This document shows positions 1 to 12,763 of a DNA stretch of 64,000 nt, piece after piece. Origin of the DNA: Thuidium tamariscinum (lineage: Eukaryota > Streptophyta > Bryopsida > Hypnales > Thuidiaceae). Position 1 is the first letter of the stretch. Each line of letters opens with the position of its first letter. The position numbers were made by a program, and so were the translations under genes. Below the pieces are notes generated by a model, which saw only the letters and a program-made list of their open reading frames with translations, searched no databases and was not told the origin of the DNA. The DNA lies in NCBI GenBank assembly GCA_947034885.2, contig OX344756.2, forward strand, positions 19,141,489-19,205,488, in the 5' to 3' direction.

Positions 1-105
1 AAAGCTACTCCTTGGGCACATATAGTCTGAACATTTCAAAAAATAAAAATAAAAATAACGTCCATAGTGAGCTACCCAAAATCACTATGCTCTTGGGGGG
101 TGCAC
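1..105. mobile_element. Right-end fragment of the 0.94-kb TTAA-flanked element family
   Basis: The window opens inside this element. The stretch beginning with AAAGCTACTCCT matches, with substitutions, the right-terminal regions of the complete copies at 45229-46170 and 49850-50790, where the same words precede the end of the element. The last few tens of bases, including the terminal CCCC-type repeat, are diverged here, so the right border is approximate. Confidence 0.5.
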
Positions 106-2583
106 TCCATGTTTTTTTGATGTTGACGTGCAAACTAATGAAGGATAATTTTAATTGTCTTGGACCTAAATTTTATACAATCATTCAAAGTAAACTAGCA
201 TCCATATAATGGGCTTTAGACTTTAAGAATAATGAAGTATATATAAAAATACAAGATTTTATCAATTTTTTTTTCTAAAGTAGCCTTGCAAAAGTTTCCC
301 TCCAAAAACTTGAACTTTTCGTAATATATTTAGTATAGTGTAAATCCATGAGTTGTATAGTGAATTCACAAAGGTGTAAGAATTTATGGTTTATTAAGAG
401 TTGACTAGAATTCCATGTGCCTATTGTACAAGCAAATTTGAATTTGGATGAATGAATCCATGAATGAATGCATGAATGAATGATATTCTCATTGGCTAGG
501 CACTTCCAGTCAGTTCAATCAATGACTAGGCAAATGGGATTCAATGAAGTTTTTTGAACATTAGGGTTTTTATTTGTAGTGGTGGAGGTTTTTTGAATTT
601 GCTTGAGAGATTTCTAGCTTATATTCAAATTTGGTTTAGGGTTTGCAAGGATCGGATAGAGAATTTGAATGCTTACTATAACTGTTTATATGTCAATTGC
701 TTGTATGACTTTCTACTATATTGTATTTAAAATGAACATAGAATATAAAAATTGGCACCCAAATTTTTTTAAACTAAAAGATAGAGACATGAAATAAGCA
801 CCCTTTAGAAATTTCGGTAAAGTAAGCCCCCATAAATCCCCAAAAATCACCTATATAGCCCCTATTATTCAGGGGCTTGTTTGCAGGTGATCAACAAATT
901 TCTTGAATAGTGCACCCCCCGGGACTATGTTGTTAAAAAAATGGTGTTTAGACCTTTAGGGGATTAAATGCCTCAAATTTCAATTTTAACTATTATTGGG
1001 TATAAAAAGTGGGCAAAAGCAGAACTAAGGGGAATAAATAGGGACACATCTAAGTAAAACAATAGATAAATCAATAACCCTTATAATAAAAACTTTTGAT
1101 ACACATATATATGGATTACAAGATATAGTGAAATATCCAGGTAGAATGCACTTTCAAAGGATGGTATTGAAAATTTTAAGAAATCCATGCGGTATTATTG
1201 GGCACCTCTATAAGAGATGTGTATTCCATTGAATGATCACCAATTAATATATTTATACAACTTCTAGTACCAACCTTTGATATAAATTTGAATTATGAAA
1301 AAGATACCTTTTGAATTAAAAGCCAATTTGAGAAGTGATGTTCACCAAGTTTATATTCTACTCCAATTGAAAATCTTCAAAATATTTGAGATCTTATTAG
1401 AATTGAGAGTTTGAGCCTTTTGCCATGATTTTTTTAAATTTACTGAAGTTAAAATGATAGGAAAAATTTAATTTTCACCATTATTTTCTACACTAGAATA
1501 TATAGATTATTTTTATTTTTATGTTTTATTCAAATATTCATGAAAATTTCAATTTTTGATCAAACAAACAAACAAACAATTATGTTTGTATACATTATAA
1601 TAGACAAATATTTGTGTTTAAAAATAAATAAATACACAAATTTTGTTCCATGTATTCCTTCAATACCATGCTACTAATTTTTTTGTTGTAGAAATGAAAA
1701 TATTCAAGATTTGGCAACAATTTTTTTATACATGTTAAGATCAAATGATTGAATAGTAAATGAATAATGTATTATCCAAGTGAAAAACAAGAGGATAACT
1801 ATGAATGAAAAGAAAGGAAAGATAATAAAACAAAATGTTGCAATAGCTACAAAAATAACACATAAATAAAGAATGTGCCTTATATATAGAGAGGGAAGAA
1901 ATTCTATGGAACTACCTTGTTTTCTCTATATCTTTAGATTTCCACAAGAATGGCTTGAAATTCAATAGATTCAACAAAAATTTCTATGTTTTTTAGTCCT
2001 TGATCTAGTCAACTTCAAATTACTAAGAAGAATTTTGATTTTCAAATTAGATAATAATCTAGACTTCTTGTGTTTCAATTCAATAGTCGATACCCAATAC
2101 AAAAGAAGTCATTCCAAACCAAAAGATTAGATTTGTGGTAAAAGAGACAAGTAATTTAGGACTAGTAAAAGAAATCAAAGGAAACAAGTAATATGGGACA
2201 AAAGGAATAATTGTAAAATCAAAGCAACCCTAGAAACAAATTTTAAAAATGAAACAAATTACATGTGCCTATTGTTGTTGACTTAATTCATTCTAAATAC
2301 AATCTACACTCTTATTCCAACCATTGCAATAAGTAATGACAAGTCTTCCATTCACTAGAATATAATATTTGCAAAGAATAGATTCAAATTTAAAGCTAAA
2401 TCTAAATTAAAAGTTGACAAACACATATGGCACTTGACAACCAAATAAACTTGTTTTTGTATTGGAAAGGTCTATGCTATTAAAAAGTTTTTAACCAAAA
2501 TAACAATAATTATCAAAGCTTACATTTCATATACTACACCTCTAGTTATAAAGCGTCTATTTGCTCTATGATCTAATTTCACT
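106..2583. other. 3' flank of receptor copy A, no gene seen
   Basis: AT-rich DNA downstream of the receptor gene. I find no coding exon. Roughly 950-2200 is recognisably related to 54055-55230 downstream of copy C, and from 1950 on it matches 17795 onward downstream of copy B, so this is part of the ancestral duplicated block. ATGGC at 1950-1954 marks the left border of the A/B duplication unit. Confidence 0.6.
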
Positions 2584-5500
2584 TTATTGAAGAGATTGGT
2601 TGTGACACTCAAAGTCCAAATGCATAGACTTACTATCATCTTTTGTAAGACATTGCAAAGAAGAACTGAGCGTTGAAGAATGAAAATTTAATAATTCTAT
2701 AGCAAATGATGAAGTTAAACCTTCATGATTGTCTTCCAATGCACAATTATCCATGTCTTTGTTGCCAGTGAGCATAGCCACAACTTCAGACATTGTTGGA
2801 CGTCGTGTTACAATATGGTGCAAACATCGCAATCCAACTTTGACAACTCGTTGGAATGTGGCATCTTCTACGGATGTCATTTCTTCAAGGGACTTGTCTC
2901 TTAAATTTGATAAATTGTCATTTGCAAGCAATTGTTGAGCCTATACATCATCAAAATATAATTCCATTTGATCAATTGAAAAATGATCCTCAATACCGTT
3001 TCTACCTTGAAGACCATACTTGTAAATATAGCAACATTCTAAGTTCATGTCCATAGGAGACTCACCCATTGTGCCAAATATTGTTCCCTTGATGAGCATT
3101 TGAAATCAATGTTCTTTCGCCCACTCACAACCTCCAAAAGCAATATACCAAAACTAAACACATCAAGCTTTGAAGATACTTGACGATAACATACATATTC
3201 CGGTGCCATGTATCCCCTGTACAAGTTATTCACAAAGATTATGGTGAAGTTGTGTAAAAAAGCATTTGAAACTATGATCACCTCAAGCAATGGAAAAACA
3301 AAACACTACCAATGTGTAAACAAAATATAGGCTTACATGGTCCCGGCAACTTTGGATACACTCATGTGAGTTTCTCCATCATCAAATGATGGAAAAAAGA
3401 GTGCCAAGCCAAAGTCCGCAATCTTGGGATGAAAGTGCTTGTCGAGGAGGATATTTTCGCCTTTGATGTCTCGATGAATTATGGCTGGTTGCACTTCTTC
3501 ATGGAGGTATGCCAAACCCCGAGCAATCCCCAAGATGATGTTGAACCGGGTTGGCCAATCAAGATGTCCATTGCTTTTTGTATCTCCCCACAATGCATTT
3601 GCAAGGTTCTTATTTTCTACAAATTCATGAACCAAAATTCGTTGGTTTTCCTTTAAGCAACATCCCTTCAATTGTACCAAATTGCGATGCTTGATATTAG
3701 AAACCGTAATGATTTCACTTAGAAAATCTTGTATTCCTTGCTCCATATTAAATTTGGTCAATTTCTTCACTGCCACAAGGCTTCCGTCGGGGAGAACACC
3801 CTAATACACATCCACATTCAAAACACAAGAATTTGAAAAAAACCAACATTGTTCCACTTGTAGCTTGTATAGATTTGAAGATACTCCAACATCATTTTTT
3901 GTCTTGCATAAATGATAAGTATCTATTATGACAATGAATTGTATATTTGCAATTTAGAAGATATTCCAAGAATATATTAAAATTACAAACCAATACAAAA
4001 TAGAATTGGATTGATGAATACTAATTTGTATGATAAAATTTGAATCCTAGCAATTGAATTAGATACATACCTTATATACTATTCCAAATCCACCTCGTCC
4101 CAATTCATTTCTTGCATGAAAATCTTGGGTGGCAACTTTCAGCTCAGTAAATGAGTAGAGGTTGGGCTTCACGTCCTTCTTGTCAAGTTCTATAATATAC
4201 AACTATTTTTTCAAAATAATGACATATTTAAACAACTCTTTAAAAGTAAAATAATAGATGCAATGTATGGACATTAAAATTGCTCAAACATACTAGTTTG
4301 GAATTCACGTAGCAAAGAAATTTTCTTCTTCAACCTTAGGATCACAAAGACTGCGATGATAAAGGCAAAAAACACCACTGGGCTTATACTAGCAATAATA
4401 ATTATTGGAATTTTCTTCTTCTTTTTGACTATCACATTGAGTTCCTTAGCTGTGTACAATCACATCACATAGTATAGTTAGAAAAGACAAACTTTTACAT
4501 ATTCAAATAAAGATTTTGTTTAATTGCCAATTTGATCATGAATTATTCTATTATTTTTTTCATCTGAAATTCAATATTTCATTGAACCAAAAGCATTCAT
4601 AATTTTATAAAAAATCATAATCTACACAATGGTGAATTTTGGCATTGATTACCTTCTATAGGCGATGATGCATTGAATCGACAAACTAGTCGTAATATTT
4701 TTGTTTTGAGACTTGAATTTGTACAAACTGGATTTCCTCCTAGGAAGATTTTATTGTCAATCAAAATCCTTGACTCACTATAGCATGATGAGGGATCATT
4801 GGAAGGATAAAAATCCTTAATATTGTTATCCAATAGTGAAATTGACTTGATTTTTGAGTTTTGACATGAAATATTTGGCAAATGCAATCCTCCCATAATA
4901 TGGTTGGAATCCAAATTTCTGCACATGAAACACACAATTATTATAGATTAACTTTTTGGAACTTCAATTTGAATAATTTATCAGAATTTTGACATCAATT
5001 TGAATTGTAGAGTAGCAGTGAGTCTAGTGAATAAAAATTACACAATTATTTAATCATAGTTAAAATAATATCTTTGTTACTATATTTTGAACTAGATATG
5101 CGTTGAATTTATAAAAATCTAGTTTTAACACTAGTATTTAATTCAGTGTTAAATTCCTACTTAAAATATTTAAGTTAGGATATCATGAATCTACGATATT
5201 GAATAGTTGATTTAAAATGCATCATTTGTTTTGGTCAAAACAATTGAAAAGTAGCTCAGCAATGATAATGCTATTATGAAAGAAATGAACAACTTACATT
5301 TCTTCTAATTTTGGTAATTGCAATAACCGTTCTGGAAATATTTGGAGCTTGTTATTGCTCATGGATCTACACACAAGTTGGAAAAGATGGATTATTTGCA
5401 TTCTACTTGAGTACATCAAAGACCTTAAAAATCAAATACAATATTTAATAATTTCACTATCTAATGAATAGAAAAAAAACTAATGAAATCTTTTAGTATT

Positions 5501-8500
5501 TTATAAGAAAACAATACAAATAAATAGTAAAATATTTATACACTATAAATGACCCTCACATCATTTGAATTGTTGAGATATTGGTATATAAAAAGTCTTG
5601 TGGAAAGCTTGAAATATTGTTGAAGTCCAAATAGCTGCATATAAAAATTTACAAATAAATTGTTGGATACTACTATTGTAAAGTACAAAAGACCTATTGA
5701 TAAATTGCATTGAAGATTGACCAAAGAAAAATAAATATTGAGTTTTTGTTTTTTCAAAATTGATAGATATAATGCAATTGTAGATCAACCAAGAAAATCA
5801 TAGTAAAAAAACAAAAATGAGCTCCAATGACAGTTTCATACTTACATGTCTTGAAGAGTTTCAGATTCAAAAAGCTCTATTGGAAACCTCATTAGAGAAT
5901 TTTTTTGTACATATCTGCAAATAATGCCTAGTTGAGTGGCATAATTCAAAAGTACTTTCATAACAATTAGCCAACACAAAGTATAATTTTAAAAAATGAT
6001 ATCAAACCAAATTATACATTCAATTTTATCCTTACAAAGTTCCAAAATTCAATAATGAAAATATATGAAAGTAACTTTATGATCAAAGTAAATGATGGCA
6101 AATGTAGTCTTGAACTTACACATATTTGAAACTACTATAATTAGGATTAATGAAAGAGATGTTGGTTATAGAGTTGTTTGACAAATCAAGAATGTCTATA
6201 CGGTTGCCCTCAACCAAAACCTCTCCTTTTAATTTGTTGTTGCTGACATTTCTGCAATCAATCAATAAACTAAGTTAGATTCAATGAATATTGGATTATA
6301 CTAAGAAACTTTTACAAAACTTCAGGTCAAAATGGCAATTGGACGAAAGGACATTACTCACCTCAATTTTCAAAGAATAATAATTCAAAAGACTTACAAA
6401 TATTGAACAGAAGAGAACAACCCAAAATTCATGCTTGTAAATGAATTCCATGATAAGTCTCTGCAAAAAAAGTTTATAGGACAAATTCACAATTGGAACC
6501 TTGGATTATTCTTTGCAATGTATGTTCATCGTTGTATTACATGGTCTGAATTATTATAAGAGCAAATTCTAGAGCACCCAAAATGTCACATTTGAGTGCT
6601 CTAGGCTCTAAAATTTCACATTGTCTATTGCCTACATTTTGAAATCTAGGCTTACAAGTGCTCAAATAGATGGGTTTAAGAAACTAAAATTTGGAATCAA
6701 TTGAACCAAAATTTCATAACCCTAAAGTTCAGGTAGGTAAAGATTTGAAGAGTATCTTTTCAACTCTATAGAAATCTATATCTCTCCAATTTCAATAAGA
6801 AAACTCAGCATTGGATGAACTTTGCAATACATGTCATTACTCTAGCCTTTACTTTGATACCAATATCATGGGATTCCACCACTGATAAGGTAACATGTAA
6901 TTGATTATGGGGTTGTTGCAAACGTAAGGAGTTAAAAGCATAATTGAATCAAAAAATGTTGGTGATTGAATGCACTATACTTACAAGGTTTCAAGCCCAA
7001 TATTCATCAAACAATTAGGGCTAAATCCATCACTTACGCTCCCATTGAAGGAACAATTTGTAAGTGCCCTGAAGGAACACGCCACACTTGAGATCATACA
7101 TGAGAAACGTGCTAAGTTATATTCATAAATTGCAAAATTATGTGACATCACTTGGTATTGCCTACCCAACAAATAGTCAAAGAGAAGAATAAACTTGAAT
7201 TCTTGCAAGCACAAGCACGCAAATACTTACAATGTTTTAAGACTGTGAAGGTCACAAAAAATGCCTCGCGGAAGAGTTCCAGAGAGCTTGATTGCATCAG
7301 AAATTTGGCTAAACACAAAGAAAAAATGAAAACAACAAATGCTTGCAATTAATTGGACAATGTAAATATGGAAAGAATCAAAAGCAAATTGTGCAACCGT
7401 AGAACATGACAGGGTGGGTCTTCTTAATCAATCACCATGAATTTTACTCAAGTAGCACAAAGATTGTGACGCAAGTCACTAGAAGAAATTTGTGTTTGCC
7501 TCAACAAAATCTATTTGATGTGTTTGTTGAGGCAAATGCAAAAACCACGTTGAAGAACGCAAAAAAAACCTAGATTTTGCGTTTGCCTCAACAAACACAT
7601 CAAGTAGATTTTGTTGAGGCAAACACAAATTTCTTCCAGTGGGTGTGCACAAAAGTCTAGAATCTAGAACCTGTATGAACTTTTGTTTTAGAATATTCCC
7701 AAAATTGGAGTTGACTCCAGTTTGCTACCTTTTAACCCATGTACTCAATTGCAAGTAGATAAAAGCATACTAAGTCTTTGAGAAGCCATACAATAAATAA
7801 TTTATATGTATATTTAAGAGTGTAGTGTTGCATGTCTTCAAATTTGCTTACAAAGTTTGAAGGTTGGTCAAGTTCAAAATTGAAGGAGGCAATCCACCAA
7901 CAATCTTTGGTGGGCTTGTAATCCTGAAGATGCACAGCAATTAGTCACAATGTGAAGGTCTTTGTCAGAATCCTTGGACCTAGAAATGCATAGTATACCT
8001 CAATTTATCCTCTAAGGCCTACACTGAATTGTGACAAAACTTAGATCACGGGAGTCCATCAAATTATTGGCTCATATCCTTGTTCAAAGCTCCAATAATT
8101 GATCATTGAAAGCACACTACACCCCCCTAAAAAGTACGTCAAAAAAGTACTTTCAGAAGATGTATTTATATAAAGTACTTTATTTAGAATTAAAAAATTA
8201 TTATTTTGGCTTTTTATTTGATACCATTTGTAAGAAATCCTTTAAAGAATGTATTGTACTACATTCTAATTCAATCCAATGTTCCAACCATGTTCTACTT
8301 AGTACTTCACCAACAAAAAAGTACGTCAAATTTGCAAAAAAACTACAAAGTACTTTGTGGAGGCCAAATGAACAATAAAAAAGGCACAATATTTTTCACA
8401 ATGGTAGAATATTTGCTATGCAAAGCATTCTTGGTGATAGTAAGACCATAATTGCAATATTTGTTGGAAATTGGAAGTTAGATGGATACTATCTTTGGCA

Positions 8501-11500
8501 AAGGAAAAAAGATAGAAAAATCATTATTTCAGTTGATTTTTCTATTAGGAAAGCACTACATATGAGTATTGTAGGATGGCTAGTGCTTGAATATCCAAAC
8601 TTTTGAGTATATTTATGACTTTTTTTTGGCCCCTATTTATGAAAAGTACTTATAGTACATTTAGTTTCATACTTTTAACATTATCTCCATTTTTTATTTT
8701 CATATTCTATTTATTTTGGTCTCTAAGTATGTTATTTTTTAAAGGCTAGATTCCACATTCATTGATTTAAAATTTCCTCATATCCTAATGGTATTTCAAT
8801 AAAAAGTACTTCAAGTATTTAAAGGAGTAAATGTACAATCAAAGTACTTTTGATTTTTGCCTAAAGTGTACCTAGTGTAGTGTGCTTTCAAGGGTCATTG
8901 CAAGAAACACCGGTCCTATTTCCCGTCACAATGAGAACCACTTTTTTGTTGTCTACTATAACTTTTGGAGATTTAGTCCAATGAACTCAAAATTTTTATT
9001 GAACATACCTAATTTGAAGGTTATTAGAACCCTTATTTTTCAAAAATTAAGAAAAAACACTTTGTATTTAAAAATCATTTTTGTTGAGTGTCACAGTTTA
9101 TAGTTTACAAAAATCACTACGTTATGAGTGCCTAAATTTAATGATTTATAAACAAAACTTTCATGGTCTATACGTATAAGTGTAAAACATATAAGTTTTG
9201 AATGAAATCCAAAAATATATTATTTCATGTCCTCTACATGAGTGCAAATTTTTTTCCGTTGCGTACAATTTTTGAATATTGAAAATGGTTCTAAGATTAT
9301 TCTTTTGGTGAAATCTCATCAAAATCAACTCTTTAAAAATGGAATTTTTTTAGTTTAAAAAAAAATTTATTTTCTTATTTTTTACAAATTAAAATGTAAA
9401 AGTACTAATTTTCATGAGATTTTGCACTTTTCTAATTCTCCTACTTAGAGATTTTTCCTATGCTTTTCCTTTTTTAGGGTACCTTCTTCTTAAAGGTATA
9501 TACATGAAATATATTTTTCACTATTTTTAAAAATTATTTTTTTAATTTTAAAGCCCTCCTGAAGGAAAAAAAGAGTATTGTGAAAACGTTACACTTTTTG
9601 GATGGTGTTGCTTGCAATGACCCATTTGAAGTTCTAGATGACCAAATACAATGAAACCAAATTTACTGCAATCTAAATTTACCAAAGTCATTGTTTGTCA
9701 TGTTTTTATATTATTGTTTCAAATTCTGTATTGAACTAATAACCACAAAAAGAAAAACTTAGCTATGACACTAATTCTATGCCCTCACTAATAGAATATC
9801 CAAGTCAAAGTAGCTAAGCTGAAAGCTTCAAAGTTCAAACGATGCAAAAGAGTTCAAGTTAAGGCTAGAAATTCTTGCAAACTCACAAAAGTATGGTTGT
9901 CAAAAAGTAATACGTGTTTTCAGAGGTGTTGGCGTTTTGATGGAATGCCTTATAGTCGCAATAAACTCCATCCCAGAAGATTGAGGGTTGGGCCTCATTG
10001 TAATAACAGGGATGATCCGTAAAAGACCACCCCAATGTATCAGTTAGCCATGAAGCATTGGTGCCTGCCTCAACCCAAGACTGCATGATGCTGTGCACGG
10101 CATCTCCTCATTAGAAGAAATTTGAGGGCATTAGGAGACTGCGGGTTCCCGGACTGCGGGAACGCAGTTTCTGCCCTGTGAACCCGAATCCTACGTGGTC
10201 GGGACACTGCCACGTAATTTTATTTTATTTTTTTCAAAAAAAAATTTTTTTTTTTTGGATTTATTTTCATATTTCAGGACCCCAAAAAAAAAAAAAATTT
10301 TTTTTTTTTTTTTTTTCCCATAAAAATCGGCCTGACGAGGATCTGCGACATTGGGAGCCGTTTCGGGAACAGACCCGAAACGGTCTCCTAATGCCCTCAG
10401 ATTTCATCTAATGGCACAAAGCCAGCAAATACAAATTATGGTCAATTTTGATATATTGGCATAATTCCAGCACTAAAAATTACGATCTAACGGAGAAACA
10501 CCCATTTCCGTCCCTGTACCTATTCCAGGTCCCTAGACTGTCACTAAATCTGTCCATGAGCGTCCATTAAAGTGTCTGACAAGTGTTTAACTCTAATTTG
10601 CTGACGCAGTTTGAAGACACATGTATAATTTTCATTCACTGACAACTGAATTTAGCAAAGTTCAGTTTAGGGTACACCCATAGGACGGTTCCAGTGGTCT
10701 AGGGAGCCAACTCTTTGAAAATTTGTAGAAATTACATACTGATTCCGAATTTTTTTTTTTTGAATATTCATGATTTTCTCTCGCTAATACTAGAAAATTA
10801 TCAGTTTTAGAAAAAGATGCCTCCAACCATGCTGAATTCCTTATTCGGACGATTTTGGGTGTTTCCACGTACTGTATACGAACATGAATAAAAGTCTTAA
10901 ATCTAGGATGAGAATGGATTTATATTTTAGAATGTGCATTCTGAAGGTGCCAAAGTATTGGGATACCACCAATTTAACAAAATTGACATTATGTCAATTT
11001 TTTTTTGACATTATGATAAGTTGATAGAATTACACTTTATCACATACTTTAAGGATTGACATATGATTTGCTATTTTGGCATGATTTTATTATAAGGTAA
11101 ACCACCCCATTCCAAACATAAGACCAATTTTCAAACACCCAAGAAATGACCCATTCAAGTCTTGCATCAACTCATCACAAACCTTCCTAAATAAATGAGA
11201 TTTGGATTACAATAGCTTGAGTTAGTATCTACAATTAATGTCTTGGGCAACAATAATGGAGGTAATAGTGACCACAACAAGAAAGTCCTAACTTTTGATT
11301 GCAAATCCATCATAAAAAGTGCCATTTTAATTGAGGGCTTGATGTTGTGACCATTTTAGAAAATATTGTGTGACCACTTTAGGTGGATAAGATGACTATT
11401 ATGGATGCATTTCTTGTTGGCTTTGGTTGTCTTGGGCCATTTGGGCTGCATGATTCAAAATTTCATAACAAATTTATACTTTGTCAAAAAAACAACATGA

Positions 11501-12159
11501 ATCCCAAAAAATGTACAGGAACCAGAAGGATTGAACGTTCACCTGAGACCTCATTCTTTACCAATTTTACATTTTAGAGCATTGTGGTTTCAGAGAGAGC
11601 AAATCTAAGCATTAGAAAGGTTAGTCCTTACCGCACTCGAAATCCACAATCTGGCACTGGCTGGAGTCTACCAAGATTTCAAACAGTGACAATTGTGGAC
11701 GTACATGTTTGTGCAACTTACTCGGACACAGATCACGTCAGCGTATACAATGATATCGTATACAATGATATCAGAGTTAGACAGCAATGTTTCTCCCACA
11801 GCAATTTTCTTTCTGCTCAGTGCCGACCCCAATATTTCGATCAACATAACCACGTACACTATTTCAGTTTCTCCATAGTTGTGACTTTCTGGCAATTGTT
11901 GCAGTCCCTCCAAATTCTAGTAATTCCTACAGTCGTGGTCTCCATATACAACTAACTGAAAAAATTTGGCAGAGAGGGCGAGTCACCGGGCAAGTAACAC
12001 TGACGAGAATCGAGCAAATTAAGGAAGAACTTGAGTACCTTCGTAATCCTGGTACACTTTAGAGTTTCCGGATGCTGAAGTCTCCTGCGAATGCACCCCA
12101 GCCATGGCAGCCATGCCGCAGAACAAGTGAAGCACAAAAACCACAATCCACCCCATCAT
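2584..12159 (-). CDS. LRR receptor-like protein kinase, copy A (intact, 16 exons)
   Basis: Predicted plasma-membrane receptor Ser/Thr kinase of 831 residues. Exons on the minus strand: 12159-12039, 10106-9887, 7923-7852, 7308-7231, 7068-6985, 6460-6398, 6251-6120, 5914-5846, 5634-5560, 5366-5298, 4918-4653, 4449-4294, 4189-4071, 3800-3337, 3216-3066, 2940-2584. All borders are GT/AG and the frame closes with no stop. Exon 1 encodes a signal peptide (start at the first of two ATGs), exon 2 an LRR N-cap with DHPC and WDGVYC, and exons 3-10 LRRs. Exon 11 is a Cys-containing cap ending GGNPVC, and exon 12 a helix near residues 430-455. The kinase shows the glycine loop LGRGGFG (498-504), Lys520, Glu537, HRD (617-619), DFG (637-639) and APE (667-669), so it is an RD kinase expected to be active. 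The kinase resembles LRR-VIII/CRK-type sequences; the ligand is unknown. Introns 1-3 hold several insertions. The subfamily assignment is inference. Confidence 0.88.
7477..7641. mobile_element. 165-bp CACTA-type foldback MITE in an intron of copy A
   Basis: The ends read CACTAGAAGAAATTTG and its near-perfect inverse ending CAGTG. The two halves pair over most of the length (TTTGCCTCAACAAA arms), so the RNA would form a long hairpin. CACTA plus AAGAAA is the usual terminus of plant En/Spm elements. Copy B lacks it at the equivalent place near 23543. The flanks are AGT and GGT, a 3-bp duplication with one difference. Confidence 0.75.
8106..8891. mobile_element. 786-bp TIR element with AGTACTT-rich interior
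   Basis: The left end TTGAAAGCACACTACAC is repeated exactly inverted at the right end. The interior has no convincing reading frame but carries repeated AAAGTACTT or AAAAAGTAC words in both orientations. It lies in intron 2 of copy A, is absent from B and C, and directly abuts the next element. The superfamily is not assigned. Confidence 0.7.
8892..9623. mobile_element. MITE, GGGTCATTGC family, copy 1
   Basis: 732 bp with terminal GGGTCATTGCAAG and inverted CTTGCAATGACCC. It is inserted in the opposite orientation to the copies at 30866 and 37175. Comparison with the uninterrupted B sequence (gatcatttg near 24052) implies a 4-bp ATTT target duplication whose left copy was later damaged by the adjoining 786-bp element. 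No coding capacity is seen. Confidence 0.78.
10109..10413. mobile_element. 305-bp CACTA-like MITE touching the exon 2 splice acceptor of copy A
   Basis: Its 31-bp TIRs begin CATTAGAAGAAATTTG on the left and CATTAGATGAAATCTG on the right (inverted), followed by GAGGGCATTAGGAGAC in both. The terminus resembles CACTA elements with C changed to T. The interior has poly(A) and poly(T) runs and a GC-rich hairpin near the left end. Copies B and C have the empty sequence (tctcctgcaca). No target duplication is evident. Confidence 0.7.
10485..10875. mobile_element. About 390-bp TIR element related to the host of the hAT insertion
   Basis: The left end has GGAGAAACACCC and the right end the inverse GGGTGTTTCC, with further outer similarity (TAC...). 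The body matches 36472-36828 closely. Copy B lacks it in intron 1, so it arrived after the A/B duplication or was lost there. Borders are uncertain by a few bases, and the superfamily is not assigned. Confidence 0.65.
11580..11960. other. Conserved block in intron 1 of copy A
   Basis: This block of intron 1 is nearly identical at 27108-27400 (copy B) and partly retained near 63320-63500 (copy C). It includes splice-donor-like words on the minus strand (gtaagg, gtaagt), but every exon I tried to build from it meets a stop in the receptor frame, so I treat it as non-coding. It also contains a short direct duplication (gtatacaatgatatc) at 11750-11790. Confidence 0.4.
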
Positions 12160-12469
12160 CGACGATCGACGATCGACGAACGAACGAATGCACGGCTCGA
12201 CCTTAGAGCTTCAATTCGGAGCTACAGACTGAAGTTCCGGAGGCCTGGGTCGGACTCTAGCTCTTCAATCGCTTCAATGCACGAAAGTTGGTCCTCTGCA
12301 GATCGACACACGTCTAGAAACGGACTCAAGTCTGTGCAGCTGCTATCTCGTTTTGAGAATCGGAATGTGGGAATAGTAACCGACACTGGCTTGATGTGTA
12401 GTCCCAACTTCTCTCATATGGCCTAATGACTCGATCTCACCGTACGTACACCAATCTGCGACAGTTGCT
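12160..12469 (-). promoter_or_regulatory. Immediate 5' region of copy A
   Basis: This is sequence directly upstream of the first ATG. It contains overlapping GACGATCGACGAACG-type simple repeats next to the start codon and is well conserved with the same region of B (27757-28000). I cannot identify a TATA box or start site with confidence. It is a promoter only by position. Confidence 0.35.
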
Positions 12470-12763
12470 GTATTACATGCAGGGGGGACTATTTTGAGAA
12501 GAGCAAGAAAAAAAGTTAAATACTTCAAAATAATTTAATAACTTATTGTAAAGTTAAAAGAGCTTTCACCAAAACTTTCACAATGAGGAGCTAGGACTGA
12601 AATTTCTGAACATTCAGTATTACATGCAGGGGGGACTATTTTGAGAAGAGCAAGAAAAAAAGTTAAATACTTCAAAATAATTTAATAACTTATTGTAAAG
12701 TTAAAAGAGCTTTCACCAAAACTTTCACAATGAGGAGCTAGGACTGAAATTTCTGAACATTCA
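12470..12763. repeat. 147-bp tandem duplication upstream of copy A
   Basis: The segment starting ATTACATGCAGGGGGGAC at 12472 recurs at 12619 almost unchanged, so two 147-bp units stand in tandem. Copy B has a single unit near 28424. The duplication lies about 310-600 bp upstream of the A start codon. Confidence 0.85.

Noticed and set aside
11668..11955. Possible additional receptor exons in intron 1 (donor-like gtaagg and gtaagt on the minus strand)
   Set aside because: Every acceptor-donor pair I tried gives a stop in the receptor phase, and copy C lacks part of the block. Splicing exon 1 directly to exon 2 keeps the frame in A and B.
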